Positions 1 through 12,209 of a stretch of 64,000 bases of DNA are shown here, in pieces (position 1 is the stretch's first letter; each line of letters starts with the position of its first letter). Where the stretch lies: the NCBI RefSeq assembly GCF_900177795.1, contig NZ_FXWJ01000002.1, positions 186,001-250,000 of the forward strand. The letters run 5' to 3'. A model generated the notes under the pieces. It was not told the origin of the DNA. It did no database searches and was given only the letters and a program-made list of their open reading frames with translations. Position numbers and translations under genes: made by a program. The stretch is from Plantibacter elymi (nom. nud.) (GTDB lineage Bacteria; Actinomycetota; Actinomycetes; Actinomycetales; Microbacteriaceae).

Positions 1-775
1 CGAGCTGGACCGGGTCGCCGCCGGGGTTCCGGAAGCCGTACGGCGAGAACCGGTTCGGCTCGGCGTCCTCAGGCCGGTCGGCGAGCCCTGGGAGCGCGAT
101 GAGGTTCACCTGCGGGGCGAGGTTGTCCGCGGCCAGCGCGTCCTCGAGTTCGTCGCCGCGGTCCTGCAGGTCGAGCGCCTGCCTGATGGCCCGAACGACC
201 CACGACGGGTGGGCGGTGCTCACGGCCAGGCGATCGGTGTCGTTCGTGACCTCACCCAGCAGGATGCGCTCCCACTCGCCGGGCTCGGTCCGCGAGATGG
301 TGCGGAGGACACCGTTGGTGAAGCCGGCCGCCGACCGCGAACCGGCGGACCGGGCGAGCTCGACGGATTCGTTCACGGCGGCGTGGCCTGCGACGCGCAT
401 GGAGAGCAGCTGATGGGCGCCGAGCCGCAGGACGTCGAGGATCGCGTCGTCGATCTCGGTCACGGGACGCTTCGCCGCGTGTGCGATCACGCGGTCGTAG
501 TACCCGCGTCGGCGGAGGGTGCCGTACGTCAGCTCGGTCGCGAGGCCGGCATCCGCCGGACTCAACTTCGCCTCGGCCAGGCGGTGCGGCAGGAGGAGGT
601 TCGCGTAGGCGTCCGAGGTGCTGACGGCGTGGATGACGTCGAAGGCGACCCGGCGTGCCGGCTGCACGGTCGCCGAGTCACGCGGCCGGGTGGGACGCTG
701 GCGTCCGCGTCGGGGTTCCTCGTCGCGGGGGCGTCGGTCGCGGCGTCGCTGGCCCTCGGGCAACTGGCCGCTCAC
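1..775 (-). CDS. rsmB: 16S rRNA m5C methyltransferase RsmB, N-terminal part (runs off the window)
   Basis: About 258 N-terminal codons are visible; the gene continues past base 1. After a basic, disordered first 35 residues (many Arg and Pro) comes an all-helical NusB-like RNA-binding domain with the family pattern RRVAFDVIHAVSTSDAYAN and later ELTYGTLRRRGYYDRVI and GFTNGVLRTISR. In the RsmB/Sun family this domain precedes a SAM-dependent methyltransferase domain that methylates 16S rRNA C967 (E. coli numbering); that half is not in view. The GTG start at 775 overlaps the fmt stop by four bases (GTGA), implying translational coupling. The fmt-rsmB pair is a common bacterial arrangement. Confidence is high for the family; specificity is by homology. 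Confidence 0.9.
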   Translation of the reverse strand, partial: MSGQLPEGQRRRDRRPRDEEPRRGRQRPTRPRDSATVQPARRVAFDVIHAVSTSDAYANLLLPHRLAEAKLSPADAGLATELTYGTLRRRGYYDRVIAHAAKRPVTEIDDAILDVLRLGAHQLLSMRVAGHAAVNESVELARSAGSRSAAGFTNGVLRTISRTEPGEWERILLGEVTNDTDRLAVSTAHPSWVVRAIRQALDLQDRGDELEDALAADNLAPQVNLIALPGLADRPEDAEPNRFSPYGFRNPGGDPVQL

Positions 776-1701
776 GCGGTGACCAGCCGATCGGTTCCAG
801 CGGAGGCACCGCGCCACCAGTCGGCGGCTGGCATCGTCGTGCGTCCGGCCGGCTGCACCTGCAGGAGTTGCAACGGTGTGTCCGCCGTGCCGACCAGGAC
901 GAGGCCGTCGACGCACACGATCGTCCCGGGCGCCGGTGGGTCCGTCGGCATGGTCGACACGGGGACGGCGCGGTGCACCTTCACCCGTGCCTCGTCGAGG
1001 AGCGTGAACGCGCCCGGCTCTGGGGTGACCCCGCGGATCTGCGACCACACGTCGGCGACGGGGCGGTCCCAGACGATCCGGCCGTCCTGGCCGTCGAGCT
1101 TCGGCGCGAGCGACACCTCACCCTGCTGCGGTACCGCGACGGCGGTGCCGGCGGCGATGGCGCCGACGACGTCCGCGGTGAGCGGTGCGCCGAGCTCGGC
1201 GAGGCGGTCGAGGAGCCCTCCCGACGTCTCGCCCTCGGCGATCGGCGTCTCCACCGTCGCGAAGACGTCTCCGGCGTCGAGGGCCGGCACGAGCTGGAAG
1301 ACCGACGCACCGGTGACCGCGTCTCCGGCCATGACGGACCGCTGGACGGGAGCCGCGCCGCGCCAGGCCGGCAGCAACGAGAAATGCAGGTTGATCCAAC
1401 CGTGTGCCGGTGCGGACAGGAGTGGCTCGCGGACGAGCCCGCCGTACGCGACGATGACGCCGAGTTCCGCACGGAGCGCGACGATCCGCGCGGTCGCGTC
1501 GTCGTCGAGACGTGCAGCGCGGATGACCGGGAGCCCGAGTCGTTCGGCGGCCACGGCCACCGGCGACGGGGTCAGGACCCGTTTGCGGCCGAGCGGGGCG
1601 TCGGGTCGGGTCACGACGGCCGCGACCTCGTGCCCGGCCGAGACGAGCGCGTCGAGTGTCGGGACGGCGACGGCGGGGGTGCCGGCGAAGACCAGCCTCA
1701 T
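772..1701 (-). CDS. fmt: Methionyl-tRNA formyltransferase
   Basis: 309 aa, the usual length. It transfers a formyl group from 10-formyl-THF to Met-tRNAfMet in the cytoplasm, so that translation can initiate. The N-terminus reads MRLVFAGTPAVAVPTLDAL. The formyltransferase catalytic triad is visible: N104 and H106 in INLHFSLLPAWRGAAP, and D142 in the LDAGD loop. A smaller C-terminal tRNA-binding domain follows from about residue 205. The ATG at 1701 was chosen because it opens this canonical N-terminus; the longer frame upstream is shadow sequence. priA ends 28 bases upstream and rsmB overlaps downstream, so priA-fmt-rsmB looks like one transcription unit. Confidence 0.97.
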   Translation of the reverse strand: MRLVFAGTPAVAVPTLDALVSAGHEVAAVVTRPDAPLGRKRVLTPSPVAVAAERLGLPVIRAARLDDDATARIVALRAELGVIVAYGGLVREPLLSAPAHGWINLHFSLLPAWRGAAPVQRSVMAGDAVTGASVFQLVPALDAGDVFATVETPIAEGETSGGLLDRLAELGAPLTADVVGAIAAGTAVAVPQQGEVSLAPKLDGQDGRIVWDRPVADVWSQIRGVTPEPGAFTLLDEARVKVHRAVPVSTMPTDPPAPGTIVCVDGLVLVGTADTPLQLLQVQPAGRTTMPAADWWRGASAGTDRLVTA

Positions 1702-1729
1702 GCGGTTCGGCCTTCGTGGACGGGGTGGA

Positions 1730-3688
1730 TCATGACAGCATCTCCGGATCGTCGAATCGTACTCTGAGTGTAGGCGGGGCTTTCGGTGCCCGCCTGCCGG
1801 GGGTCGGCCGTCGACGCTTCGCCGCCTGTGCGACGACGGTGGCCCGCAACTGCTCGGCGACGGCCCTGGCATGGCCGTAGTCGACCCGCAGGATCGCGAC
1901 GCTGTCCCCCGCTTCGTCGACGGTCGGACCGAGCACGCGGCTTCGGTACTCGGCGGGCAGCGCGGCGAGAGCGGCGTCGACGGCGTCACGGGTGCCGGTG
2001 AGGGTCGCGCTCCGGACGGCGGGCGGGAACCCGAGCTCTCGGCGCTCGGCGAGCTCCTCGCTCGCGAACCGCGGCTGCTGCCACAGGGCGAAGGCGTTCG
2101 CAACGGGGGCCTCGACGCCGATCAGCAGCACCGGCGCGCGTGGAGCGGCCAGGGCTGCGGCGTTCGACCACCACCGCAGGCAGTCCTCGGCGACACGGAG
2201 CGACTCCCGCGCCAGCATGCGGTCGGCGTCGACCAGGAGGACGGCGGCATAGCCGCCTGCAGCGACCGGCTCCGCGCCTCGGGTCGCGATCACCAGCGCG
2301 GGCTCCGGGCCGACCTCGAACTTGGGGGCGTCGCCGTCCGACACCACGACCCGGTATCTGGGGAACGCCCGGCCCAGTTCCTCGGCGGTCCGGCCGGTGC
2401 CGGCGGCCGTGACGCGGAACGCGGTGTCGTGGCAGGTCTCGCACGACCACCCTGCCGCGAGGTGACCGCACCACCGGCAGGAGGGCTGCGAACGGGCTGT
2501 GGCGAGTTGGAGTGGACCGTGGCACACCGAGCAGTGGGCCCTCGTCCCGCACCGGCGACAGGCGAGGTGCGGCGCGTACCCCGGCCGCGCGACCTGGACC
2601 AGCACGGGGCCGTGATGCAGTGCCTCGTCGACCGCGCGCCAGGCGCTCGACGGGATCCTCGCCTGGCTCGTCATGGCGTCGTCGCCGCTCGCCCGGGACA
2701 CGACGACTCTCGGTCGTATCGGCGGGGTCGGTGCGACCTCGCGCAGCCAGCCGAGCTCGACGAGTCGCTGCGTCTCGGTGCTGCGTGAGTGCCCGGCGAA
2801 GACGAGGGCGGAGCCGCTCATCTCCTGCCGGGTCAACGCGACGTCGCGAGCGTGCACATAGGGGGCGAGCTGTTCCTGGTGGAGGGGGTCGCCGTCGTCC
2901 CAGAGGGCGATGAGTCCGAGGTCGTGCGCCGGTGCATAGACGGCCGACCGGTTGCCGACGACGATCCGGGGTACCGGATGCAGTCCGTCCAGGTAGGAGC
3001 GGTAGCGAGCAGCCGGGGTCTGCTTGGCGTCGGCTCTCGCGACCGCGGCACCGACACCGAGGTCGTCGAGCGCCGCCAGGAGGTGTTCGACGTCCCGGTA
3101 GTCGGGGACGCACAGGATCGCACTCCTCCCCTCGGCCAGCTGGTTCACCGCGAGAGCCGCCAGCGTGAAGGACCAGTCGGGGAGCCAGACGCCCGCGCTC
3201 GTCGCGGTCAGGGTGGGGATCGCGCTGATCGCGTATCGCTCCCCCGGCGCGAGACGGTCGAGGGTGCCTGGGGCGAACCCCGGGACGGTGCGCCGCTCGA
3301 CCGACGGAGGCTCCGGCGGGGCCGCGGCGGTCCAGGTCTTCTCCACCCGGACCTGTCGCGGCGGAATGGCGAGACGCAGGACGTCCATCGCGCTCCCGGC
3401 GCTGCGATCCGCGATACGGCGTGCGAGCGTCCACAGGGCCGGGGTCAGGACCGGTACCGACGACACGACCGAGCTCAGCGGGCTGAGCGCTCCGCCGAAC
3501 TCGCTCGAGTCGGCGAGGTCGACGATGAACCCGTTCGCCGACCGCCCGGCCGAGCGCAACGGGACGGAGACGCGGGCGCCGAGCACGGCGCCATCGGCCA
3601 GTTCGTCGGGAATGGCGTAGTCGAACAGGTGGTCGAGCTGTGGCAACGGGGAGTCGAGTACCACCCTGGCGACCCTCGCGCCGACCAC
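1730..3688 (-). CDS. priA: PriA-like primosomal protein N', actinobacterial type without Walker A
   Basis: 652 aa. The N-terminal 3'BD domain (ARVVLDSPLPQLDHLFDYAI) and a zinc-binding region with repeated CxxC pairs (ACRRCGTRAHCSVCHG, then SCRWCG and SCETC, about residues 375-425) identify PriA. Where helicase-active PriA has a GxGKT P-loop, this protein reads LAEGRSAILCVPDYRDVEH with no GKT. Loss of the ATPase motifs is usual for Actinomycetota, where the protein is annotated as probable replication restart protein. It would load replication machinery at stalled forks, but probably not by unwinding DNA itself. The GTG start lies two bases after the metK stop and the coding sequence runs into fmt, so it is co-transcribed with both. 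Confidence 0.93.
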   Translation of the reverse strand: MVGARVARVVLDSPLPQLDHLFDYAIPDELADGAVLGARVSVPLRSAGRSANGFIVDLADSSEFGGALSPLSSVVSSVPVLTPALWTLARRIADRSAGSAMDVLRLAIPPRQVRVEKTWTAAAPPEPPSVERRTVPGFAPGTLDRLAPGERYAISAIPTLTATSAGVWLPDWSFTLAALAVNQLAEGRSAILCVPDYRDVEHLLAALDDLGVGAAVARADAKQTPAARYRSYLDGLHPVPRIVVGNRSAVYAPAHDLGLIALWDDGDPLHQEQLAPYVHARDVALTRQEMSGSALVFAGHSRSTETQRLVELGWLREVAPTPPIRPRVVVSRASGDDAMTSQARIPSSAWRAVDEALHHGPVLVQVARPGYAPHLACRRCGTRAHCSVCHGPLQLATARSQPSCRWCGHLAAGWSCETCHDTAFRVTAAGTGRTAEELGRAFPRYRVVVSDGDAPKFEVGPEPALVIATRGAEPVAAGGYAAVLLVDADRMLARESLRVAEDCLRWWSNAAALAAPRAPVLLIGVEAPVANAFALWQQPRFASEELAERRELGFPPAVRSATLTGTRDAVDAALAALPAEYRSRVLGPTVDEAGDSVAILRVDYGHARAVAEQLRATVVAQAAKRRRPTPGRRAPKAPPTLRVRFDDPEMLS

Positions 3689-3690
3689 GG

Positions 3691-4884
3691 CTACAGCCCG
3701 GCTGCTGACCGCAACGCCTCCACCCGGTCGAGACGCTCCCAGGTGAAGTCGGGGAGTTCGCGGCCGAAGTGCCCGTACGCCGCCGTAGCGGCGTAGATGG
3801 GGCGGATGAGGTCGAGGTCGGCGATGATCGCGGCCGGACGGAGGTCGAAGACGTCGCGGATCGCGCGCGTGATGTCCGCCTCCGGCACATGGGCCGTCCC
3901 GAAGGTCTCGACGTAGAGTCCGACCGGCGCGGCCTTGCCGATCGCGTAGGCGACCTGGACCTCGAGACGTTCGGCGAATCCGGCGGCGACCGCGTTCTTC
4001 GCCACCCAGCGCATGGCGTATGCGGCCGAGCGGTCCACCTTCGACGGGTCCTTCCCGCTGAAGGCTCCACCGCCGTGTCGGGCCGCTCCGCCGTAGGTGT
4101 CGATGATGATCTTGCGTCCGGTGAGCCCCGCGTCGCCCATCGGGCCACCGACGACGAAGATGCCGGTCGGGTTGATCAGGTGCGTGACGTTCGAGCTGTC
4201 GAGCTCGACCGTCGCGAGGACCGGCTCGATGACGTGACGTTGGACGTCGCGACGCAGCTGTTCCGTGGAGATGCCCGGGTTGTGCTGCGTGGACACCACG
4301 ACCGTCTCGACGGTCTTCGGGAGGAAGCCGTCGTACCCGATGGTGACCTGGGTCTTGCCGTCCGGGCGCAGGTAGTCGAGCTGACCGGACTTGCGGACCT
4401 CGGCGAGTCGTTCCGCGAGGCGGTGCGCGATCCAGCTGGGCAGCGGCATGTACTGCGGCGTCTCGGTGGTCGCGAACCCGAACATGATGCCCTGGTCGCC
4501 GGCACCCTGGAGGTCGTAGGCGTCGACACTGGACTGTTCGCGGGACTCGAAGGCATGGTCGACTCCGGCGGCGATGTCGGCGGACTGCGAGCCGATCGAC
4601 ACGCTCACGCCGCAGGAGTCACCGTCGAATCCGATGTCGGAGGAGGTGTAGCCGATGGACCGGATGCGCTCGCGGACGATCGTCGGGATGTCGACGTAGC
4701 CGCTGGTGGAGACCTCACCTGCGACATGGACGAGCCCGGTGGTGACGAGCGTCTCGACGGCGACTCGACTGCGCGGATCCACCTCGAGGAGCGCGTCGAG
4801 GATGCTGTCCGAGATCTGGTCGCAGATCTTGTCGGGGTGCCCCTCGGTCACGGATTCGGAGGTGAACAGGCGCAGCTCGGTCAT
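3691..4884 (-). CDS. metK: S-adenosylmethionine synthase
   Basis: 397 aa, standard length. It makes SAM from methionine and ATP as a cytoplasmic homotetramer. Family signatures are present: [12 protein letters not shown] near residue 15 with the catalytic His, the hexapeptide region [10 protein letters not shown] at 127-136, and the phosphate loop [19 protein letters not shown]. Only two bases separate its stop from priA. Upstream a 17-bp terminator (5034-5078) isolates it from rpoZ, so metK should have its own promoter; a TAGAGT hexamer at 4962-4967 is a candidate -10 box. No SAM riboswitch was recognised in the 150-base leader. Confidence 0.98.
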   Translation of the reverse strand: MTELRLFTSESVTEGHPDKICDQISDSILDALLEVDPRSRVAVETLVTTGLVHVAGEVSTSGYVDIPTIVRERIRSIGYTSSDIGFDGDSCGVSVSIGSQSADIAAGVDHAFESREQSSVDAYDLQGAGDQGIMFGFATTETPQYMPLPSWIAHRLAERLAEVRKSGQLDYLRPDGKTQVTIGYDGFLPKTVETVVVSTQHNPGISTEQLRRDVQRHVIEPVLATVELDSSNVTHLINPTGIFVVGGPMGDAGLTGRKIIIDTYGGAARHGGGAFSGKDPSKVDRSAAYAMRWVAKNAVAAGFAERLEVQVAYAIGKAAPVGLYVETFGTAHVPEADITRAIRDVFDLRPAAIIADLDLIRPIYAATAAYGHFGRELPDFTWERLDRVEALRSAAGL

Positions 4885-4961
4885 GCGGTCTCCCGTCGGA
4901 AGTGGTGGTGCGATGGTGGAGGGATCGGCCGTCGCGGTGTCTCTGGGCCCGACCGTTCATC

Positions 4962-4967
4962 ACTCTA
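4962..4967 (-). promoter_or_regulatory. Candidate -10 box for metK (TAGAGT)
   Basis: Read on the minus strand the sequence is GACTAGAGTGATG. TANNNT hexamers are the usual sigma-A -10 in high-GC actinobacteria. It lies between the upstream terminator and metK. No convincing -35 is seen. The same hexamer precedes the tRNA cluster at 48135. Confidence 0.35.
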
Positions 4968-5033
4968 GTCGAGGCCCCGGACACGTCGTCCGTCCGTGAC
5001 GCGGGGCGTCGGCGGTCGCGAGAACGGGCCCGA

Positions 5034-5078
5034 CACGACGAATCCGCCGGTCGTCTGGCGCCCGGCGGATTCGTCGTG
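5034..5078. terminator. 17-bp perfect hairpin terminator between rpoZ and metK
   Basis: The arms at 5034-5050 and 5062-5078 are perfectly complementary over 17 bp, with an 11-base loop. It begins about ten bases after the rpoZ stop on the minus strand. A clear T-run is lacking, as is common in high-GC genomes. It should end rpoZ transcription and separate it from metK. Confidence 0.75.
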
Positions 5079-5087
5079 GTGAAGCGG

Positions 5088-5345
5088 TTATTCGGCGATC
5101 GGCTTGATCTGGAGCTTGTCCTCGTTGATCTCGTGCATTGCGATCGAGAGCGGCTTGTCCTCGACGGACGAGTCGACCAGCGGCCCGACGTTGTCGAACA
5201 GGCTGCCCTCGTGGAGGTCGGCGTAGTAGTCGTTGATCTGGCGCGCGCGCTTGGACGCGAAGATCACGAGTGCGTACTTGGACTCGACCTTGGTGAGCAG
5301 GGAGTCGATGGGCGGATCGATGATGCCCTTGAGCTTGTCAGCCAT
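5088..5345 (-). CDS. rpoZ: RNA polymerase omega subunit
   Basis: 85 aa. Omega helps assemble and stabilise core RNA polymerase by wrapping the beta' C-terminus. The conserved core is present: [26 protein letters not shown], with the ASKRARQI motif near residue 30, and the C-terminal [15 protein letters not shown]. It lies 68 bases downstream of the gmk fusion on the same strand, the usual gmk-rpoZ order, and is closed by a strong terminator. It is probably co-transcribed with the end of the pyr operon and may have an extra promoter in the short gap. Confidence 0.97.
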   Translation of the reverse strand: MADKLKGIIDPPIDSLLTKVESKYALVIFASKRARQINDYYADLHEGSLFDNVGPLVDSSVEDKPLSIAMHEINEDKLQIKPIAE

Positions 5346-5413
5346 GCAGGTTCACACTCCTCGTGTGGTTGTGTTCGGGGAAGATCGGATCGATGCGGGG
5401 TGCGCGTCGGACG

Positions 5414-6328
5414 TCAATCCCCGTGAATCTTCATCAAGTCTACGACCTCTTGGGCCGCGCGGGCCACGTCGTCGTTGACGACACGGTGGTCGAACTCGTC
5501 CGCGGCGGCCAGTTCGACCTTCGCGGTGCGCAGCCGACGCTCCCGTTCCTCCTCGTCCTCGGTGCCTCGTCCGACCAGCCGACGGACCAGTTCGTCCCAG
5601 CTCGGGGGCAGCAGGAACACCAGGGTCGCCTCCGGCATCGCCTCTCGGACCTGCCTGGCACCCTGGATGTCGATCTCGAGCAGCGCACTGTCGCCGGCCG
5701 CGAGCGCACGCTCGATCGGCTCGCGCGGCGTGCCGTAGCGGTACGCGTTGTGCACCGTGGCGTGTTCGAGCAGACGGTCGCCCTCGATGAGGCCGTCGAA
5801 CTCGTCGTCGGTCACGAAGTAGTAGTTCACCTCGTGCTGTTCCCCAGGCCGCGGCTTGCGCGTCGTGGCCGAGACGGAGAGGTGCACCTCCGGGTAGTGG
5901 TCGCGGATGTACGCGGCCACCGTGCCCTTACCGACGGCCGTCGGGCCGGCGAGCACGACGAGTCGGCTGCGCGCGGTGCCCGGGTAGCGTTCGGCGATGA
6001 AGGCGCGCAGACGATCCCGCTGCAGCCGTCCGAGACCACCGAGGCGCTTGACCGAGGAGATGCCGAGCGATTCGAGGATCCGTCCGAGCTTGGTGACGCC
6101 GACACTCGGGATGCTGAGGAGGTACTCGGTGATGCGGATGCCGCCCTCGATGCCGTCCGGATCGGCGGTCGCGGCGTCGAGCACCTCCAACGGGGTGCGG
6201 GCGCCGGAGGCGATGGACGCCTTGACGGTCGCGCGGGCACGGCGTTTGCGAACGGCCTCACGTGAGGCGGCGGCCCGGTCGACCTCCGGCATGTTCCTGC
6301 CGGGCAGGTCCTGCTCCTGGTCAAGCAC
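5414..6328 (-). CDS. gmk: mIHF-guanylate kinase fusion protein
   Basis: 304 aa, about 100 residues longer than a normal guanylate kinase. Residues about 20-115 form an actinobacterial integration-host-factor (mIHF) domain: a basic helix ([20 protein letters not shown]) followed by a helix-turn-helix part ([19 protein letters not shown]). Residues 122-304 are a complete guanylate kinase with P-loop GPTAVGKGT at 128-136, the GMP-binding [13 protein letters not shown] and the [10 protein letters not shown] motif. The kinase makes GDP from GMP; mIHF proteins bind and bend DNA. In mycobacteria mihF and gmk are separate neighbours, so this is an in-frame fusion of adjacent genes. GTG at 6328 overlaps the pyrF stop by eight bases; ATG at 6292 is an alternative start that keeps both domains. 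Confidence 0.93.
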   Translation of the reverse strand: MLDQEQDLPGRNMPEVDRAAASREAVRKRRARATVKASIASGARTPLEVLDAATADPDGIEGGIRITEYLLSIPSVGVTKLGRILESLGISSVKRLGGLGRLQRDRLRAFIAERYPGTARSRLVVLAGPTAVGKGTVAAYIRDHYPEVHLSVSATTRKPRPGEQHEVNYYFVTDDEFDGLIEGDRLLEHATVHNAYRYGTPREPIERALAAGDSALLEIDIQGARQVREAMPEATLVFLLPPSWDELVRRLVGRGTEDEEERERRLRTAKVELAAADEFDHRVVNDDVARAAQEVVDLMKIHGD

Positions 6329-7162
6329 GGGCGCTCCTCACGGCTGCGACGGAACGTTCGACGGCGTCCGCGATCCCCGAGGGTCCGGCGGCGAGGATGC
6401 TCCGGGACTCGGAGACGATGACACCCGGTGCGAGGTCGCCGTAGATGGATCCGAGGTCGGCGACCGCGGCTCCCTGGTGGCCGAAGCCGGGTGCCAGGAT
6501 CGGGAGCGTGGTCGTCGGCGGTACCGCCGTCAGGCCGAACTCCTCGAGACGGAGCGTGGCACCGATGACCGCACCGATCGAACCGGTCGACCCGGGGTGG
6601 TGCCGTGCGTTCCAGTGGTCGATCTCGTCGAGCATCGACGCCGCGACGGTGAGGCCGGCGCTGTCCTCGGCGCGCTGGACGTCGCGACCCTCCGGGTTCG
6701 AGGTCGCGGTCAGCACGAACACGCCCTTGCCGTGCTGCTCGGCGAGGTCGAGCGCCGGCTGCAGTGAGCCGAAGCCGAGGTAGGGGTTCACGGTGATGGC
6801 GTCGACCTCCAGCGGCGAACCGGGGGTCAGCCACGCCTCGGCATAGCCCTCCATGCTCGTCCCGATCTCGCCGCGCTTCACGTCGCCGATCACGAGGAGC
6901 CCGGCGTCGCGTGCCGCGGCGAGGACCCCTTCAAGGGCGATGTACCCGGCCGATCCGAACCGTTCGAAGAACGCCACCTGCGGCTTGACGATCCCGGCGC
7001 GACCGGCTGCGGCCTCGACGACGGCGAGGCCGAAGGCTCCCGCGCCGGCGGCGGTGTCGGGCAGGCCCCACGCCTCGAGCAGGAAGCGGTGCGGATCGAT
7101 GCCGACGCAGAGTCGGCCCGACCGGACGAAGACCTCGTCCAGTCGGGTTCCGAACGAAGCCG

Positions 7163-7166
<4 letters not shown>
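6321..7166 (-). CDS. pyrF: Orotidine 5'-phosphate decarboxylase (type 2)
   Basis: 281 aa, the longer type 2 form found in actinobacteria and myxobacteria. It converts OMP to UMP, the last step of de novo synthesis. [19 protein letters not shown] is the type 2 N-terminal signature. [20 protein letters not shown] carries the catalytic Asp-Lys pair. [10 protein letters not shown] is the phosphate-binding loop. The start is GTG at 7166, overlapping the carB stop (GTGA); the gene overlaps the gmk fusion at its other end. It is the penultimate gene of the pyr operon. Confidence 0.97.
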
Positions 7167-10452
<3,286 letters not shown>

Positions 10453-10453
<1 letters not shown>

Positions 10454-11619
10454 TAGTTGTTCTCCTTGGTGCTGGAAGTGGTGGCGTGGCCGGTCACGAG
10501 GTCGCGGAACCGGTCGAACAGGTAGACCGCGTCATGCGGACCCGAGGCGGACTCGGGGTGGTACTGGACCGAGAACGCGGGGATGTCGATGCAGTTGATG
10601 CCCTCGACGACCTCGTCGTTCAGGCTGTAGTGGCTGACCTCGGCGAGGCCGAACCCGGCAGGCGTCTCGTGTCGGCCCTCGATCGGCAGGTCGACCGCGA
10701 AGCCGTGGTTCTGCGAGGTGATCTCCACCCGACCGGTCGCCTTGTCGAGGACCGGCTGGTTGATCCCGCGGTGACCGAACGGCAGCTTGTAGGTCTCGAA
10801 GCCGAGCGCGCGGCCCAGCAGCTGGTTGCCGAAGCAGATGCCGAAGTACGGCACGCCCGCGCGGAGCACGTCCTGCAGGAGGGCGACGTGCGCGTCGCTC
10901 GCAGCCGGGTCGCCGGGGCCGTTGGAGAAGAACAGGGCGGACGGTTCGAGTGCGAGGACCTCGGCCGAGGTCACCGACTGCGGCAGCACCACGACGTCGA
11001 AGCCGCGGGCGGCGAGGTGGTTGAGCGTCGACGTCTTGACGCCGAGGTCGAGGACCGCGACGGAACCGACGCGCTCGCCCACCGCCGGCACGGTGTACTG
11101 CTCGGTCGTGGAGACCTGGCTCGACAGGTTCAGACCGGCCATCTGCGCGCCGGCGCGGACGAGACTGAGCTGCTCGGCGCCGGACAGCTCGAAGTCCTCG
11201 CCGGAGAACACGCCGCCGCGCATGGAACCGGCGGAGCGGATGTGCCGGGTCACCGCGCGGGTGTCGATGCCGCTGATGCCCACGACGCCGTCCTGGACGA
11301 GTTCGTCGTCGAGCGAGCGGTCCGCCCGGAAGTTCGAGACGACGCGCGACGCGTCGCGGACCACGTATCCGGCGACCCAGACGCGGGCGGACTCCATGTC
11401 CTCGCGGTTGACGCCGGTGTTGCCGATGTGGGGCGCGGTCATCAGGACGATCTGTCCGGCGTAGGACGGGTCGGTCAGCGTCTCCTGGTAGCCGGTCATG
11501 CCGGTGGCGAAGACGACCTCGCCGAGCGTGCGGCCGGTCGCGCCGTAGGCGTGCCCGACGTAGCGGTTGCCGTCCTCGAGGACGAGCACCGCTGGACTGG
11601 GTGGGGTGAAGGAGGTCAT
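10453..11619 (-). CDS. carA: Carbamoyl phosphate synthase small (glutaminase) subunit
   Basis: 388 aa. It hydrolyses glutamine and passes ammonia to CarB. The N-terminal CPSase domain has [20 protein letters not shown]. The class I glutamine amidotransferase domain has nucleophile C262 in [12 protein letters not shown], with H354 and E356 in [10 protein letters not shown] completing the triad. ATG at 11619 follows the stop of the PH-like gene by two bases and has GGCTTGACC just upstream rather than a strong Shine-Dalgarno site, suggesting coupling. The tail is short and polar. Confidence 0.97.
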
Positions 11620-11621
11620 GG

Positions 11622-12209
11622 TCAAGCCCTCTCGTGAGGCGGTGGGGTGGAGTCGTCGGCCGAGGTGGTGTCGGCGACGGTGTCTGGGGTGCCGGTCGGC
11701 CGGAGTCCGGCGTCCGTGGCGGGGATGAGGCTCGTGACGGTCTCGATGATGCGGGCGCGGTCCGCCTGCTCGAGGACGCGGAAGGTGCTGTCCGCGATCA
11801 CCGTCGGGACGGGGCGCCAGCTCAGGCGGATGAGCCCGCCGGGCTCGACGACCCGGTCGATCGTGAGGTTGGTCTGGTCGACGCCGACGATGCTCGTCGC
11901 CGGGATGAACGTCGGCCGCTCCCCCGGGACGTCGACGACGACCCCGTCGGTACCGAGCTCGAGTGTGACCCGGGATCGGTAGCGCAGTCCCTGCAACGCC
12001 AGCCGTTCGAGTGGCTGGTCGTGCTTCGACGTCGCGACGTAGAGGACCTCGACCGTCAGTGACGGGACCGGCCGAGGGTCGGGGAGCTCCGCGAGGGGAC
12101 CGACCTGGGCATCGCGCGCGACACGGCGTCGCCAGGCGAAGGCCATGAGGGCGAGGATGCCGAGGAGGACGAGGGCGACGAGGACGGCCGCGAGGATCCG
12201 CCCGTCCAT
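11622..12209 (-). CDS. Membrane-anchored PH-like domain protein in the pyr operon
   Basis: 195 aa, function unknown. Residues about 5-27 form one hydrophobic segment ([20 protein letters not shown]) followed by Arg residues, predicting one membrane helix with the body in the cytoplasm. Residues about 55-165 look like a beta-rich PH-type fold ([20 protein letters not shown], then [20 protein letters not shown]). The C-terminal 30 residues are polar and Thr/Asp-rich. Its ATG shares a base with the pyrC stop (TGATG) and carA begins two bases after its stop, so it is embedded in the pyrimidine operon. No enzyme motif is present. A link between pyrimidine synthesis and the membrane is a guess. Confidence 0.85.
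   Translation of the reverse strand: MDGRILAAVLVALVLLGILALMAFAWRRRVARDAQVGPLAELPDPRPVPSLTVEVLYVATSKHDQPLERLALQGLRYRSRVTLELGTDGVVVDVPGERPTFIPATSIVGVDQTNLTIDRVVEPGGLIRLSWRPVPTVIADSTFRVLEQADRARIIETVTSLIPATDAGLRPTGTPDTVADTTSADDSTPPPHERA

Noticed and set aside
4885-5087. SAM riboswitch ahead of metK
   Set aside because: The gap contains a terminator and a -10-like box, but no conserved SAM-I, SAM-II or SAM-IV core was recognisable.
5414-6328. mIHF-Gmk fusion as a sequencing error that joined two genes
   Set aside because: The linker is continuous in one frame with normal codon use and no stop-adjacent homopolymer; the neighbouring overlaps are normal.
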